Source: Psychrobacillus psychrodurans
GTDB lineage: Bacteria; Bacillota; Bacilli; Bacillales_A; Planococcaceae
Assembly (NCBI RefSeq): GCF_027563345.1
Contig: NZ_JAMKBK010000002.1
Direction: 5' to 3' (one strand)
DNA: 64,000 bases
Shown here: positions 32,355 to 41,898 of the stretch, in pieces
Layout of the letters: the number at the start of each line of letters is the position of its first letter
How positions within the stretch are numbered: position 1 is the first letter of the stretch
Notes under the pieces: model-generated
What the model was told of the DNA's origin: nothing
What the model saw: the letters and a program-made list of their open reading frames with translations, nothing else
Database searches by the model: none
Translations under genes and position numbers: made by a program

Positions 32355-34762
32355 TAGTAGAAGTTATTGTAGATGTCTCAGCTTATCCAATCGATCGGCC
32401 TTTTGACTATGTAGTTCCTGAAAATTTAGAAACGGTTATAGAACGCGGGAGCAGAGTTCATGTTCCTTTCGGAAATAGAAAGGTACAAGGATTTATAACG
32501 AATATTAAAGTACATTCTGATTTAGATGTTTCTAAGCTAAAAGAGATTATTTCTATAATCGACGTGGAACCCGTAATTACTGAAGAATTATTACAACTTT
32601 CGAAATGGATGACCAATAAAACATTATGCTATGAAATAGATGCACTGCAAGTCATGTTGCCAGCTGCTCTTCGTGCCACATATAAAAAAGAAATTATGCT
32701 TGTAGAACCAGATGGAGTAGATATAGAATCTTTGGCATTATTTGGTGCAAAAGAAACTATTGCTTATGAAGTATTTGAAAAAGCTGGTTTATTACGATTG
32801 ATGAAAAAATATTTGAATCAAGGAAATTTTCGGTTAGAAACTGTTATTAAACAAAATGCTAAAGTGAAAACAATTGCTAAGTATCGTAAAGTGGAGGACG
32901 TGGAATTAGTTCATACTCAACTTAATGAACTTCCCAAGAATGCTGTTAAACAAAAAGAGTTAATTGAATGGTTATTAATACAAAAGCAACCTTCGTTTAC
33001 AATGGAAGAACTTAAAAATTTTGCAAAAACTAATAATCATACGGTTAAAGCTTTAATCGACAAAGGAATTTTAGAAAAGGAAAATAAAGAAATATACCGC
33101 GAGATAAACAGCCTAGAATATAGTGATCAAGACCGAAGATTTAAATTGACGGATGAACAGCAAGAAGCACTTCAAAAGATTAATGATGCGCAGGATAATG
33201 ATCAGAATACTACTTTTCTGTTACATGGTATTACTGGTAGCGGTAAAACAGAGATATATTTGAATGCTATTGAAAGGTCAATCAATGAAGGCAAACAAGC
33301 CATTATGCTTGTGCCTGAAATATCATTGACTCCACAAATGACTAGAAGATTTAAATTGCGTTTTGATGATCAAGTAGCTGTGATGCATAGTGGATTGTCA
33401 GCCGGCGAAAAGTTTGATGAGTGGCGTAAAATTTGGCGTGGAGAGGTAAAGGTTGTTGTTGGAGCAAGATCTGCAATATTTGCTCCTTTTAAAAATCTTG
33501 GCTTAATCATTTTAGATGAAGAGCATGAGTCTACCTATAAACAGGAAGATACACCGAGGTATCATGCTAGAGATGTAGCAATTTGGAGAAGCGAATTTCA
33601 TAACTGCCCAGTCATTTTAGGCAGTGCTACTCCTTCACTTGAATCGTATGCTCGTGCTACTAAAGATGTCTACACTTTATTGACGTTGAATATGCGTGCA
33701 AAGGAACAGTCATTGCCGATTGTAAATATAGTGGACATGCGTGCTGAGTTAAAAAACGGAAATCGTTCTATGTTCAGTGTAGGGCTAGCAGATGCTGTCA
33801 GAGAAAAGTTAGAGAAAAATGAACAAATCGTTTTATTTTTAAACAAAAGAGGATTTTCCTCCTTTGTTTTATGTCGAGATTGTGGAACAGTAGTTGAATG
33901 CGACAATTGTGATATTTCGCTTACCTATCACCGAGAGGGGGAGCAGTTAAAATGCCATTATTGTGGACATGAAGAACCAGTGCCGAAGCAATGTCCAGAA
34001 TGTTCAAGTGAGCATATTCGCTTTTTCGGAACGGGTACCCAGAAAGTCGAAGAGGAGATAACTAAATTATTCCCTTATGCAAGAGTTCTACGAATGGATG
34101 TAGATACGACTAAAACTAAAGGTTCACATGAACGAATTTTAAAACAATTTGGAGATGGAGAAGCGGATATTTTACTTGGAACTCAAATGATCGCCAAGGG
34201 ATTGGATTTTCCAAATATTACGCTGGTTGGAGTGTTAAATGCAGATACAACTTTGCACTTAGCTGATTTTAGAGCAGCAGAAAAAACGTTTCAACTAATG
34301 ACACAAGTAAGTGGACGAGCTGGCCGACATGACAAAGAAGGACAGGTGTACATCCAAACGTATACTCCAGAGCATTATGCAATTGAATATTCAAGATCAC
34401 AATTATATGAGCCTTTTTATCATAAAGAAATGTTGGTGCGAAAACAGTTCGAATACCCTCCTTTCTACTATTTAACACTTGTTCAGGTTACACATGAAAA
34501 TGTCCTGTTAGCGGCCGAATATGCAAAACTAGCGACCGACTGGCTCCGAACGAATTTATCTTCTACCACAATGGTAATAGGACCAACTTCTAGTGCAATC
34601 AGTAAAATACAAAATAGATATCGATACCAATGTTTGATAAAATACAAAAAAGAACCAATATTAGTAGAAAAACTCCAACAATTAATCAAAATATACCGAA
34701 CCGAGTGGATAAAAAAAGGAATCATTTTAACAATTGATCTGGATCCATCCACTATTTTATAA
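32351..34762 (+). CDS. priA: Primosomal replication helicase PriA
   Basis: 3'-5' helicase that recognises stalled or collapsed forks and starts primosome assembly by loading DnaD/DnaB/DnaI in Bacillales. The 803 residues comprise an N-terminal 3'BD domain, a winged helix, the helicase core with Walker A GITGSGKTE (near 293-301), DEEHESTYKQ, and the zinc-binding insertion CRDCGTVVECDNC...CHYCGHEEPVPKQCPEC with paired cysteines. Helicase motifs GTQMIAKGLDFPN and QVSGRAGR follow. The start overlaps the coaBC stop by ATGA. Confidence 0.96.
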   Translation: MIVEVIVDVSAYPIDRPFDYVVPENLETVIERGSRVHVPFGNRKVQGFITNIKVHSDLDVSKLKEIISIIDVEPVITEELLQLSKWMTNKTLCYEIDALQVMLPAALRATYKKEIMLVEPDGVDIESLALFGAKETIAYEVFEKAGLLRLMKKYLNQGNFRLETVIKQNAKVKTIAKYRKVEDVELVHTQLNELPKNAVKQKELIEWLLIQKQPSFTMEELKNFAKTNNHTVKALIDKGILEKENKEIYREINSLEYSDQDRRFKLTDEQQEALQKINDAQDNDQNTTFLLHGITGSGKTEIYLNAIERSINEGKQAIMLVPEISLTPQMTRRFKLRFDDQVAVMHSGLSAGEKFDEWRKIWRGEVKVVVGARSAIFAPFKNLGLIILDEEHESTYKQEDTPRYHARDVAIWRSEFHNCPVILGSATPSLESYARATKDVYTLLTLNMRAKEQSLPIVNIVDMRAELKNGNRSMFSVGLADAVREKLEKNEQIVLFLNKRGFSSFVLCRDCGTVVECDNCDISLTYHREGEQLKCHYCGHEEPVPKQCPECSSEHIRFFGTGTQKVEEEITKLFPYARVLRMDVDTTKTKGSHERILKQFGDGEADILLGTQMIAKGLDFPNITLVGVLNADTTLHLADFRAAEKTFQLMTQVSGRAGRHDKEGQVYIQTYTPEHYAIEYSRSQLYEPFYHKEMLVRKQFEYPPFYYLTLVQVTHENVLLAAEYAKLATDWLRTNLSSTTMVIGPTSSAISKIQNRYRYQCLIKYKKEPILVEKLQQLIKIYRTEWIKKGIILTIDLDPSTIL

Positions 34763-34785
34763 GGTGTTTGAAAAGAGGAAAAGAA

Positions 34786-35274
34786 ATGGCAATACGACCA
34801 ATTATTACACATCCGAATGATGTATTATTAAAGAAATGTAAAGAAATTACTGTATTTGATGCAAAACTAGCCGAACTTTTGGATGATATGTACGACACTA
34901 TGGTAGCTTCTGATGGAATCGGAATAGCTGCTCCACAAGTCGGAGAGGCTATTCAAGCAGCAATCGTAGACCTAGGTGAAGGACAGGATATTATCGAAAT
35001 GATTAATCCTGAGATAGTGGAAATCGGGGGATCAGAAATAGAAGTGGAAGGATGTTTAAGTTTTCCAGACATTTATGGGGAAGTAGAGCGTCCATTTCAT
35101 GTAAAGGTAGAAGCTCAAGATCGAACAGGTGCTTTATATGAATTAACAGCCGAGGATTATGAAGCCAGAGCCATTTTACATGAAATAGATCATTTGCATG
35201 GTGTTTTATTTACGACAAAGGTAATTCGTTATGTTGAGTTAGAAGAACTTGAAAACGAGGTGGAAGAAGTATGA
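34786..35274 (+). CDS. def: Peptide deformylase
   Basis: Metalloprotease that removes the N-formyl group from new polypeptides. It has 162 residues with the three classic motifs: GIGIAAPQVG (I), EGCLSFP (II, metal-binding Cys) and HEIDHLHGVLF (III, metal-binding His pair and catalytic Glu). Start ATG 34786 follows AGAGGAAA and gives MAIRPIITHPND, the usual N-terminus; the frame is open six codons further upstream from a TTG. It overlaps fmt, its partner in the formylation-deformylation cycle. Confidence 0.95.
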   Translation: MAIRPIITHPNDVLLKKCKEITVFDAKLAELLDDMYDTMVASDGIGIAAPQVGEAIQAAIVDLGEGQDIIEMINPEIVEIGGSEIEVEGCLSFPDIYGEVERPFHVKVEAQDRTGALYELTAEDYEARAILHEIDHLHGVLFTTKVIRYVELEELENEVEEV

Positions 35275-36212
35275 CATCTATTATCTTCATGGGTACCCCG
35301 GCATTCTCCGCACCTATCCTAAAAATGTTAGTGGATGGAGGCTATAAAGTAAAGGCTGTAGTAACTCAACCAGATCGACCAGTAGGTAGAAAAAAAGTGC
35401 TGACAGCACCTCCAGTAAAAGAAGAAGCTCTTAGACTTGGTTTACCTGTCATTCAACCAAATAAACTAAAGGGATCAGATGAATTAGAGCAAATTGTCGC
35501 TCTTAAGCCAGATTTAATCATTACTGCTGCATTCGGGCAGATTCTCCCAAAAGAACTGTTGGATGTTCCTAACCTGGGCTGTATTAATGTTCATGCTTCG
35601 TTACTACCTGCCTACCGTGGAGGAGCTCCAATTCATCAAGCAATTATAGATGGACAAAGTAAAACAGGCGTCACAATAATGTATATGGAAGAGAAATTAG
35701 ACGCCGGAGATATCATATCGCAAAGCGAAATATCTATAGAGCATAATGATGATACTGGTATGTTATTTGAAAAACTTAGTGCAGTAGGTTCTGAGCTTCT
35801 TAAAGAAACATTGCCTTCGATTATTGCAAAAACGAATAATCGTACTAAACAGGATGACACAAAAGTAACTTTTGCTAGAAATATTTCACGTGAACAAGAA
35901 AGAATAGACTGGAATAATTCAGCACTGCAATTACACAATCAAATCCGTGGGCTTCACCCATGGCCTGTAGCATATACAACTTTAGATGGACAGGTAGTTA
36001 AGATATGGAAGGCGAATACTACCTCTATTCAAACAAATGAAAAACCTGGCACTGTTGTGGAAATTGGATCGGATCATTTTGCTGTTCAAACTGGAAAGTC
36101 AGAAGCAATTCGCATTAATGAGTTACAACCAGCTGGTAAAAAGAAAATGTCCGCAGAAGATTATTTGCGTGGCGTAGGTTCGAAATTGCGAATAGGAGAT
36201 ATATTTGAATGA
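35271..36212 (+). CDS. fmt: Methionyl-tRNA formyltransferase
   Basis: Formylates initiator Met-tRNA using 10-formyl-tetrahydrofolate. The 313 residues have a Rossmann N-terminal domain (FMGTPAFSAPILKML), the catalytic loop NVHASLLPAYRGGAPIHQAI with the conserved Asn/His, the folate-binding TGVTIMYMEEKLDAGDII segment, and a C-terminal OB-like tRNA-binding domain. The ATG overlaps the def stop and follows GGTGGAAGAAGT. rsmB overlaps its end by four bases. Confidence 0.95.
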   Translation: MTSIIFMGTPAFSAPILKMLVDGGYKVKAVVTQPDRPVGRKKVLTAPPVKEEALRLGLPVIQPNKLKGSDELEQIVALKPDLIITAAFGQILPKELLDVPNLGCINVHASLLPAYRGGAPIHQAIIDGQSKTGVTIMYMEEKLDAGDIISQSEISIEHNDDTGMLFEKLSAVGSELLKETLPSIIAKTNNRTKQDDTKVTFARNISREQERIDWNNSALQLHNQIRGLHPWPVAYTTLDGQVVKIWKANTTSIQTNEKPGTVVEIGSDHFAVQTGKSEAIRINELQPAGKKKMSAEDYLRGVGSKLRIGDIFE

Positions 36213-37561
36213 CGAAAAAAAGCGAAAAAATTTGGACAGGTAATGTCCGAGATGCTGCTCTTACTATTCTAATGGCTGTTGAAAAGCAGCAAGCGTATAG
36301 TAACTTGCTGTTACACCAAACAATAGAAAAGTATACGATTGACCCGAAAGACCGTGCATTACTTACGGAATTAACGTATGGCACACTTCAATATAAAATG
36401 ACATTAGATTACTATTTACAACCATTTATAAAAGGTAAATTAGATGATTGGGTTAAACAGTTACTACGCCTATCTCTGTATCAAATCCATTATTTATCGC
36501 GTATTCCTGATCACGCGGCTGTGAACGAGGCGGTCGAAATCGCGAAAAGAAGAGGACATAAAGGGATTGCCTCAGCAGTAAACGGAATATTACGCTCAAT
36601 TCTAAGAGAAGGCGTTCGTTCTACGGAAGAGATTAAGGATAAAGAAGAACGACTATCTATCGAAACAAGCCACCCTCTATGGATGGTAGAGCGTTTCATA
36701 TCACAATATGGTTTTGAAACGACGGAGAAAATGTTGAAAGAAAATAATGAACCACCTGTTACAACTTTGCGAGTAAACTTATTTAAGCGTACGGTTGATC
36801 AAGTGCTTCATTTAATGACACAAGAAGGACATATTGTGGCTAAAAGTGAAATCATTCCAGAGTGTATATACTTATTTAACGGACAAGCAGCTAGAACAAC
36901 TGCTTATCAGGAGGGTTTTGTAACAATTCAAGATGAAAGTTCGATGATTCCCGCTTATGTTCTTCAACCGGAACCCGGAATGACCGTTCTTGATATGTGT
37001 TCGGCACCCGGAGGTAAAACTACTCATATTGCCGAAAAAATGAAAAACACAGGAAAACTAGTGGCAATGGATATTCACCAGCATAAATTAAAGCTAGTGG
37101 AAGAAAATGCAGAGCGTTTAGGCTTTAGTTTTATCGAAACAGTGGAGATGGATGGAAGAAAAGCTAGTGAGAATTATGCAGAACAATCATTTGATCGCAT
37201 ACTTGTGGATGCGCCATGCAGTGGACTTGGCGTGATGAAACGTAAACCTGATATTAAGTATACAAAGAAGGAGAAGGATTTTGCTTCCCTTAAACCAATA
37301 CAAATGAACTTACTAGAAGAAGCATATAAACTATTAAAACCGGATGGATTAATGGTTTATAGTACGTGTACAGTTGATTTAGAAGAAAACGAAGGAACGA
37401 CTCAGCTATTTCTAAATGCACATCCTGATATGGAACTTCAACAATTTCCAGACGTTATTAAACGTATAAAGAATCAGAAAAAAGAAGGAACGCTTCAGAT
37501 TTTCCCACAAGATTTACGTAGTGATGGATTTTATGTAGCTCTATTTCAAAAAAAGAAATAG
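36209..37561 (+). CDS. rsmB: 16S rRNA m5C967 methyltransferase RsmB
   Basis: S-adenosylmethionine-dependent cytosine-5 methyltransferase acting on 16S rRNA (position 967 in E. coli). The 450 residues comprise an N-terminal NusB-like RNA-binding domain (about 10-150) and a Rossmann catalytic domain with VLDMCSAPGGKTTHIAEKM for AdoMet, one catalytic cysteine C337 in DAPCSGLGVMKRKPD and the second C387 in YSTCTVDLEENE. This is the B. subtilis yloM position. The next gene there, rlmN, is missing; prpC follows after a short gap. Confidence 0.95.
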   Translation: MTKKSEKIWTGNVRDAALTILMAVEKQQAYSNLLLHQTIEKYTIDPKDRALLTELTYGTLQYKMTLDYYLQPFIKGKLDDWVKQLLRLSLYQIHYLSRIPDHAAVNEAVEIAKRRGHKGIASAVNGILRSILREGVRSTEEIKDKEERLSIETSHPLWMVERFISQYGFETTEKMLKENNEPPVTTLRVNLFKRTVDQVLHLMTQEGHIVAKSEIIPECIYLFNGQAARTTAYQEGFVTIQDESSMIPAYVLQPEPGMTVLDMCSAPGGKTTHIAEKMKNTGKLVAMDIHQHKLKLVEENAERLGFSFIETVEMDGRKASENYAEQSFDRILVDAPCSGLGVMKRKPDIKYTKKEKDFASLKPIQMNLLEEAYKLLKPDGLMVYSTCTVDLEENEGTTQLFLNAHPDMELQQFPDVIKRIKNQKKEGTLQIFPQDLRSDGFYVALFQKKK

Positions 37562-37601
37562 AGACCACTCTTTGCCAAATTCAAAAGAGGTGAATGATAA
37601 G

Positions 37602-38339
37602 ATGAAGTTTGTTGTGAAGACGGATGTAGGAATGAAAAGAACGGTAAATGAAGATAGAGTAGAGGTTTTTTTGCGAGACGACGGACGGTTATTGGCTGTA
37701 ATCGCAGATGGTATGGGTGGTCATAAAGCAGGAGACGTTGCGAGTGAGCTTGCTGTTACGGAGTTTAAAAAATATTTTGCTGCATTCAATCCGTTTATCG
37801 TAAAAGCTAGAGATTGGTTAACCTATACATTTCAATCGATCAACCAAACTGTTAGTAGGCATTCTAAAGTGAGTGCAGAATGTGCAGGTATGGGTACGAC
37901 ATTAATCGCTGGTTTGTTTGAAAATCATCAAGGAATTATCGCTCATGTTGGGGATAGCCGCGTCTATTTAATATCACCCGAGCAAGTCCTTCAAATTACT
38001 CGAGATCATTCGTATGTAAATGTTCTTATAGATTCTGGGGAAATTAGTGAGGAACAAGCGAAGACACATCCCAATAAAAATGTATTAATGAAAGCGATTG
38101 GTACTGAACGTACAATTCAACCAGACTTTTATGAGATTGTTTTTCACCCAAACTCTTATTTACTTTTTTGTACAGACGGTTTAAGCAATAAGATAAGTGA
38201 ATCATTTATGCAGTCCATTTTATATTCTAAAAAGACGCTTGAAGAAAAAGGGCAAGTTTTAGTAGATGAGGCAAATAAGTCAGGCGGAGAAGATAATATT
38301 TCTTTAATCCTATTATCTAACAACGACAAGGAGGTGTGA
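37602..38339 (+). CDS. prpC: PP2C-type serine/threonine phosphatase PrpC
   Basis: Mn-dependent phosphatase that reverses phosphorylation by the adjacent kinase PrkC. The 245 residues have PP2C metal-binding motifs: NEDR near residue 20, DGMGGHKAGDVA (D36 onward), GMGTTL, HVGDSRVYLI, DHSYVNVLIDSGEI, LFCTDGLSNK and GGEDNIS. Start ATG 37602 follows AGAGGTG and gives MKFVVKTDVGMKR, as in the family; the frame opens ten codons earlier without a good site. It overlaps the prkC leader; the pair is conserved in Firmicutes. Confidence 0.94.
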   Translation: MKFVVKTDVGMKRTVNEDRVEVFLRDDGRLLAVIADGMGGHKAGDVASELAVTEFKKYFAAFNPFIVKARDWLTYTFQSINQTVSRHSKVSAECAGMGTTLIAGLFENHQGIIAHVGDSRVYLISPEQVLQITRDHSYVNVLIDSGEISEEQAKTHPNKNVLMKAIGTERTIQPDFYEIVFHPNSYLLFCTDGLSNKISESFMQSILYSKKTLEEKGQVLVDEANKSGGEDNISLILLSNNDKEV

Positions 38340-38341
38340 GG

Positions 38342-40333
38342 ATGCTAATAGGTAAAAGAATAAGTGGCAGATACAAGTTACTTGAAATGATTGGCGGAGG
38401 CGGCATGTCCAATGTTTACTTGGCACATGATATGATTTTAGATCGTGATGTAGCGATCAAAGTGTTGCGATATGATTTTTCTAATGAAGAAGAATTACAC
38501 CGTCGTTTTCAACGTGAGGCCCTTTCTGCAACAAGCCTTACCCATCCCCATATTGTCAATATTTACGATGTAGGTGAAGATGAAGATATTCACTATATTG
38601 TCATGGAATATGTTAAGGGCAAAACGTTAAAAGAATACATACTGCTGAATGCACCGATTTCCCCAACGAAATCTGTAATGATTATGAAGCAACTTACGTC
38701 GGCTATTTCAACCGCTCATAATAATCATATTATTCACCGAGATATTAAACCGCAGAATATTTTGTTGGATGAAGAGGAAAATGTAAAGGTAACTGATTTT
38801 GGTATTGCGATGGCACTAAGTGCAACTTCCTATACCCAGACGAATTCTGTATTAGGTACAGTACATTATCTATCGCCTGAACAAGCACGAGGTGGTACGG
38901 CAACAAAACAGTCAGATATTTACGCATTAGGTATCGTTTTATTTGAACTCTTAACTGGACAACTCCCATTTTCAGGAGAGTCCGCGGTATCAATCGCATT
39001 AAAACATTTACAAACAGAAACGCCATCGATACGAAAGATTATTCCATCAATACCGCAAAGTATTGAAAATGTAGTGTTAAAAGCCACAGCGAAAGACCCG
39101 AAGGACAGGTACCGTTCTGCAGAAGAAATGGAAGCGGATTTGGCTACTGCATTATCTCCTGAAAGAGCTGGTGAGGAGAAATTCGTAGTAGCTGTTGATG
39201 ATGATGCCACGAAGGTATTGCCAGTTATTAAAGATCCTGTTTCATTTGATGAAGTTACTGAAACAAAAAAAATGTCCGCTTCAAATAAGGTTACGAAACC
39301 GGTAAAGCCAAAAAATAAGAACAAAAAACGGAAAATAATTGGTGGAATTCTAGGGGGAATAATTCTTTTATTATTGCTTTTGTTCATCGTTTTTCCTGGA
39401 CTGTTTAAGGCTGATAAGATACCAGTACCAGATGTATCAAACCTAGAACTAGAAGAAGCTATTGAACAATTAGAGTCAGAAGGATTTATAATTGGCGATG
39501 AAACATTAGAGGTTTCAGAAGAAGTAGAAGAAAACAAGATAATTCGAACGACACCGGAAGCGGGCAAGCTTCGTGAAAAAAATACTGAAATTCATTTATT
39601 TGTTTCTTCAGGAAAAGAATCCTTTGTCCTTGAAAATTATGTCGGTAAAGATATAGATCAAGTAAAAATATTATTACAAAATTTCAATATAGAAACAGAG
39701 GAAGCTTTTGACGACCAGCCCAAAGGTACTATAATTGAGCAGACACCAGGTGTAGGTGAAGAAATTATTCCAGATGAAACGGATCTTCTATTTACTGTCA
39801 GTAAAGGTCCTGACTTACGTACGGTTAGCGATTTGACTGATTGGAACGAGAAAGCTTTGAAGGATTATGAAAAATCTTCTGGATTTAAAATAAAATATGT
39901 GAAGAGTAAAAATGACTCCGTTCCAAAAGGAAATGTGATAAATCAAACACCGAAACCAAATACAAAAGTGAGTCCTGGAAGCACGATAGAAGTAACTATT
40001 TCGGATGGTCCAAAGGCCAAGCCTACAAAGACTGTCGTAAAATCTGTTACGATCCCTTATAAACAGCCTGTAGTAGAAGAAGCGGATGAAGAAAATGGTA
40101 GTGATGAGGAAGAAAATAACGAGCAACCTGTTGCTCAAGAGCAAGTAGTTAGAATTTATATTCAAGATAAAACTCGTACAATGGCCGAGCCAGTCGAAGA
40201 ATTTGTCTTAACTGAAACGGTAGTAAAACAATTGAAATTAGAAATTAGTGAAGGTGAAAAAGCAACATATCGGATTGATATAAACTCCACTGAGTTTGTA
40301 CGAGAGACAATACCGTATGAAGATTTAGAATAG
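38342..40333 (+). CDS. prkC: PASTA-domain serine/threonine protein kinase PrkC
   Basis: Membrane eukaryotic-type kinase that senses muropeptides or lipid II and, in Bacillus, promotes germination and cell-wall homeostasis. The 663 residues comprise an N-terminal kinase domain (MIGGGGMSNVYLAHD, VAIKVL, HRDIKPQN near 132-139, DFG, threonine-rich activation loop before GTVHYLSPEQARGG), a basic juxtamembrane region, one membrane span near 333-355 (GGILGGIILLLLLLFIVFPG), three extracellular PASTA repeats and a C-terminal beta domain. ATG 38342 lies after AAGGAGGTG and matches the B. subtilis start; a GTG at 38336 is less likely. Confidence 0.96.
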   Translation: MLIGKRISGRYKLLEMIGGGGMSNVYLAHDMILDRDVAIKVLRYDFSNEEELHRRFQREALSATSLTHPHIVNIYDVGEDEDIHYIVMEYVKGKTLKEYILLNAPISPTKSVMIMKQLTSAISTAHNNHIIHRDIKPQNILLDEEENVKVTDFGIAMALSATSYTQTNSVLGTVHYLSPEQARGGTATKQSDIYALGIVLFELLTGQLPFSGESAVSIALKHLQTETPSIRKIIPSIPQSIENVVLKATAKDPKDRYRSAEEMEADLATALSPERAGEEKFVVAVDDDATKVLPVIKDPVSFDEVTETKKMSASNKVTKPVKPKNKNKKRKIIGGILGGIILLLLLLFIVFPGLFKADKIPVPDVSNLELEEAIEQLESEGFIIGDETLEVSEEVEENKIIRTTPEAGKLREKNTEIHLFVSSGKESFVLENYVGKDIDQVKILLQNFNIETEEAFDDQPKGTIIEQTPGVGEEIIPDETDLLFTVSKGPDLRTVSDLTDWNEKALKDYEKSSGFKIKYVKSKNDSVPKGNVINQTPKPNTKVSPGSTIEVTISDGPKAKPTKTVVKSVTIPYKQPVVEEADEENGSDEEENNEQPVAQEQVVRIYIQDKTRTMAEPVEEFVLTETVVKQLKLEISEGEKATYRIDINSTEFVRETIPYEDLE

Positions 40334-40344
40334 GGAGGTTTCGG

Positions 40345-41226
40345 ATGCCAACAGGTCAAATTAGAAAAGCATTAAGCGGATTTTATTATGTTTATGATAA
40401 TGGAAAGGTTATTCAATGTCGTGGAAGAGGTGTATTTAGAAACAGAGGTGAATCACCATTAGTTGGTGACTTTGTTGATTATACAGTGGAAGGTAAAAAT
40501 GACGGTACAATTACAGTCATCCATGAACGAAAGAATAATTTGGTCCGTCCACCTATCGCTAATATTGATCAAGCAATACTGGTATTTTCAATTAAAGAAC
40601 CTGATTTTAATACAATCTTATTGGATCGCTTTCTGGTTGTATTAGAATCATTTCATATTGAGCCTATTATTTGTTTGACTAAAAGCGACTTGATGGATGA
40701 GAAACTAGAAATTCAGATTAGGGAATATATGAAGGATTACGAAAAAATAGGTTATCAGTTGTTTATGACATATAAAGATGATCCTGCGTTTGATGAGAAA
40801 ATTACTCCTTTATTAGAAGGTAAAACAACCGTTCTAGCAGGCCAATCCGGCGTGGGTAAATCAACCTTGTTAAATACGATTTTACCTTCCTTAGATTTAA
40901 AAACAGGTATAATCTCCAACGCATTAGGACGAGGTAAGCATACAACAAGGCATGTGGAACTTATTGAGGTTTGCGGGGGACTACTTGCAGATACACCGGG
41001 TTTTAGTTCGTTTGAGTTTGATTTGATGGAAAAAGAGGAACTTTACCGTTGTTTCCCTGAGTTTGTGGTAAAGCAAAATGACTGTAAGTTTCGAGAATGT
41101 ATGCATGTAAAAGAACCAAAATGCGCAGTGAAAGAAGCAGTCGATACCGGGGAGATAAAATCATATCGGTACAAACATTATTTACAATTCTTAGAAGAAA
41201 TTATGGATAGAAAGCCGAGGTACTAA
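40345..41226 (+). CDS. rsgA: Ribosome small-subunit GTPase RsgA
   Basis: Circularly permuted GTPase that checks late 30S maturation at the decoding centre. The 293 residues comprise an N-terminal OB-fold (about 1-65), a GTPase core with permuted motif order (G4 TKSD before the P-loop GQSGVGKSTLLN, then DTPGFSSF) and a C-terminal zinc domain with C-x4-C-x-H-x5-C spacing (CKFRECMHVKEPKC). GGGAGG precedes the ATG. It stands between prkC and rpe, as in B. subtilis (yloQ, also called cpgA). Confidence 0.95.
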   Translation: MPTGQIRKALSGFYYVYDNGKVIQCRGRGVFRNRGESPLVGDFVDYTVEGKNDGTITVIHERKNNLVRPPIANIDQAILVFSIKEPDFNTILLDRFLVVLESFHIEPIICLTKSDLMDEKLEIQIREYMKDYEKIGYQLFMTYKDDPAFDEKITPLLEGKTTVLAGQSGVGKSTLLNTILPSLDLKTGIISNALGRGKHTTRHVELIEVCGGLLADTPGFSSFEFDLMEKEELYRCFPEFVVKQNDCKFRECMHVKEPKCAVKEAVDTGEIKSYRYKHYLQFLEEIMDRKPRY

Positions 41227-41229
41227 ATT

Positions 41230-41898
41230 ATGGTGAAAATAGCGCCGTCTATACTAGCAGCAAACTTTTCTAAATTAGGAGAAGAGGTATTAGAAGTTGA
41301 AAAAGCGGGTGCAGAGCTGATTCATATTGATGTAATGGACGGGCATTTTGTTCCGAATATTACGATGGGCCCAATTGTTGTAGAAGCACTTCGCCCACTC
41401 ACGAAGCTACCTTTAGATGTTCATTTGATGATTGAAAATGCGGATCAATACATTGAATCTTTTGCCAAGGCAGGAGCAGATTACATTACAGTTCATGTAG
41501 AGGCATGTCCACATTTGCATAGAACGATTCAACTAATCCGTTCATTCGGTGTAAAACCCGGAGTAGTCTTAAATCCTCATACACCGATCGAAACAATACA
41601 ACATGTATTAGAGGATATTGATATGGTTCTTTTCATGACTGTTAATCCAGGATTTGGTGGACAGAAGTTTATACATTCTGTTGTACCTAAAGTAAAGCAG
41701 TTATCAGATATTATTAAAGAGCGTAATTTATCTATTGAAATAGAAATTGATGGCGGTATCAATGAAGAAACAATTAAACCATGTGTCGAAGCAGGGGCTA
41801 CTATATTAGTTGCTGGATCTGCAATTTATAACGCTCCTGACAAAGCAAAAGCCCTTCAAACGATTAAAGAAGCTGGTTTAAGTGTAGTTCCAAAATGA
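41230..41898 (+). CDS. rpe: Ribulose-phosphate 3-epimerase
   Basis: Interconverts ribulose 5-phosphate and xylulose 5-phosphate in the pentose phosphate pathway. TIM barrel of 222 residues with IAPSILAANFSKLGEEV, the metal- and acid-base motif HIDVMDGHFVPNITMG, PLDVHLMIENAD, FMTVNPGFGGQKFI and the C-terminal phosphate site DGGINEETI...VAGSAIY. It starts three bases after rsgA with only a weak upstream binding site (CCGAGG), and its stop overlaps thiN, so translational coupling is likely. Confidence 0.95.
   Translation: MVKIAPSILAANFSKLGEEVLEVEKAGAELIHIDVMDGHFVPNITMGPIVVEALRPLTKLPLDVHLMIENADQYIESFAKAGADYITVHVEACPHLHRTIQLIRSFGVKPGVVLNPHTPIETIQHVLEDIDMVLFMTVNPGFGGQKFIHSVVPKVKQLSDIIKERNLSIEIEIDGGINEETIKPCVEAGATILVAGSAIYNAPDKAKALQTIKEAGLSVVPK

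Noticed and set aside
38920..39567. 215-codon minus-strand frame within prkC
   Set aside because: Antisense shadow of the kinase and PASTA coding sequence; Ser/Ile-rich composition typical of reverse frames.
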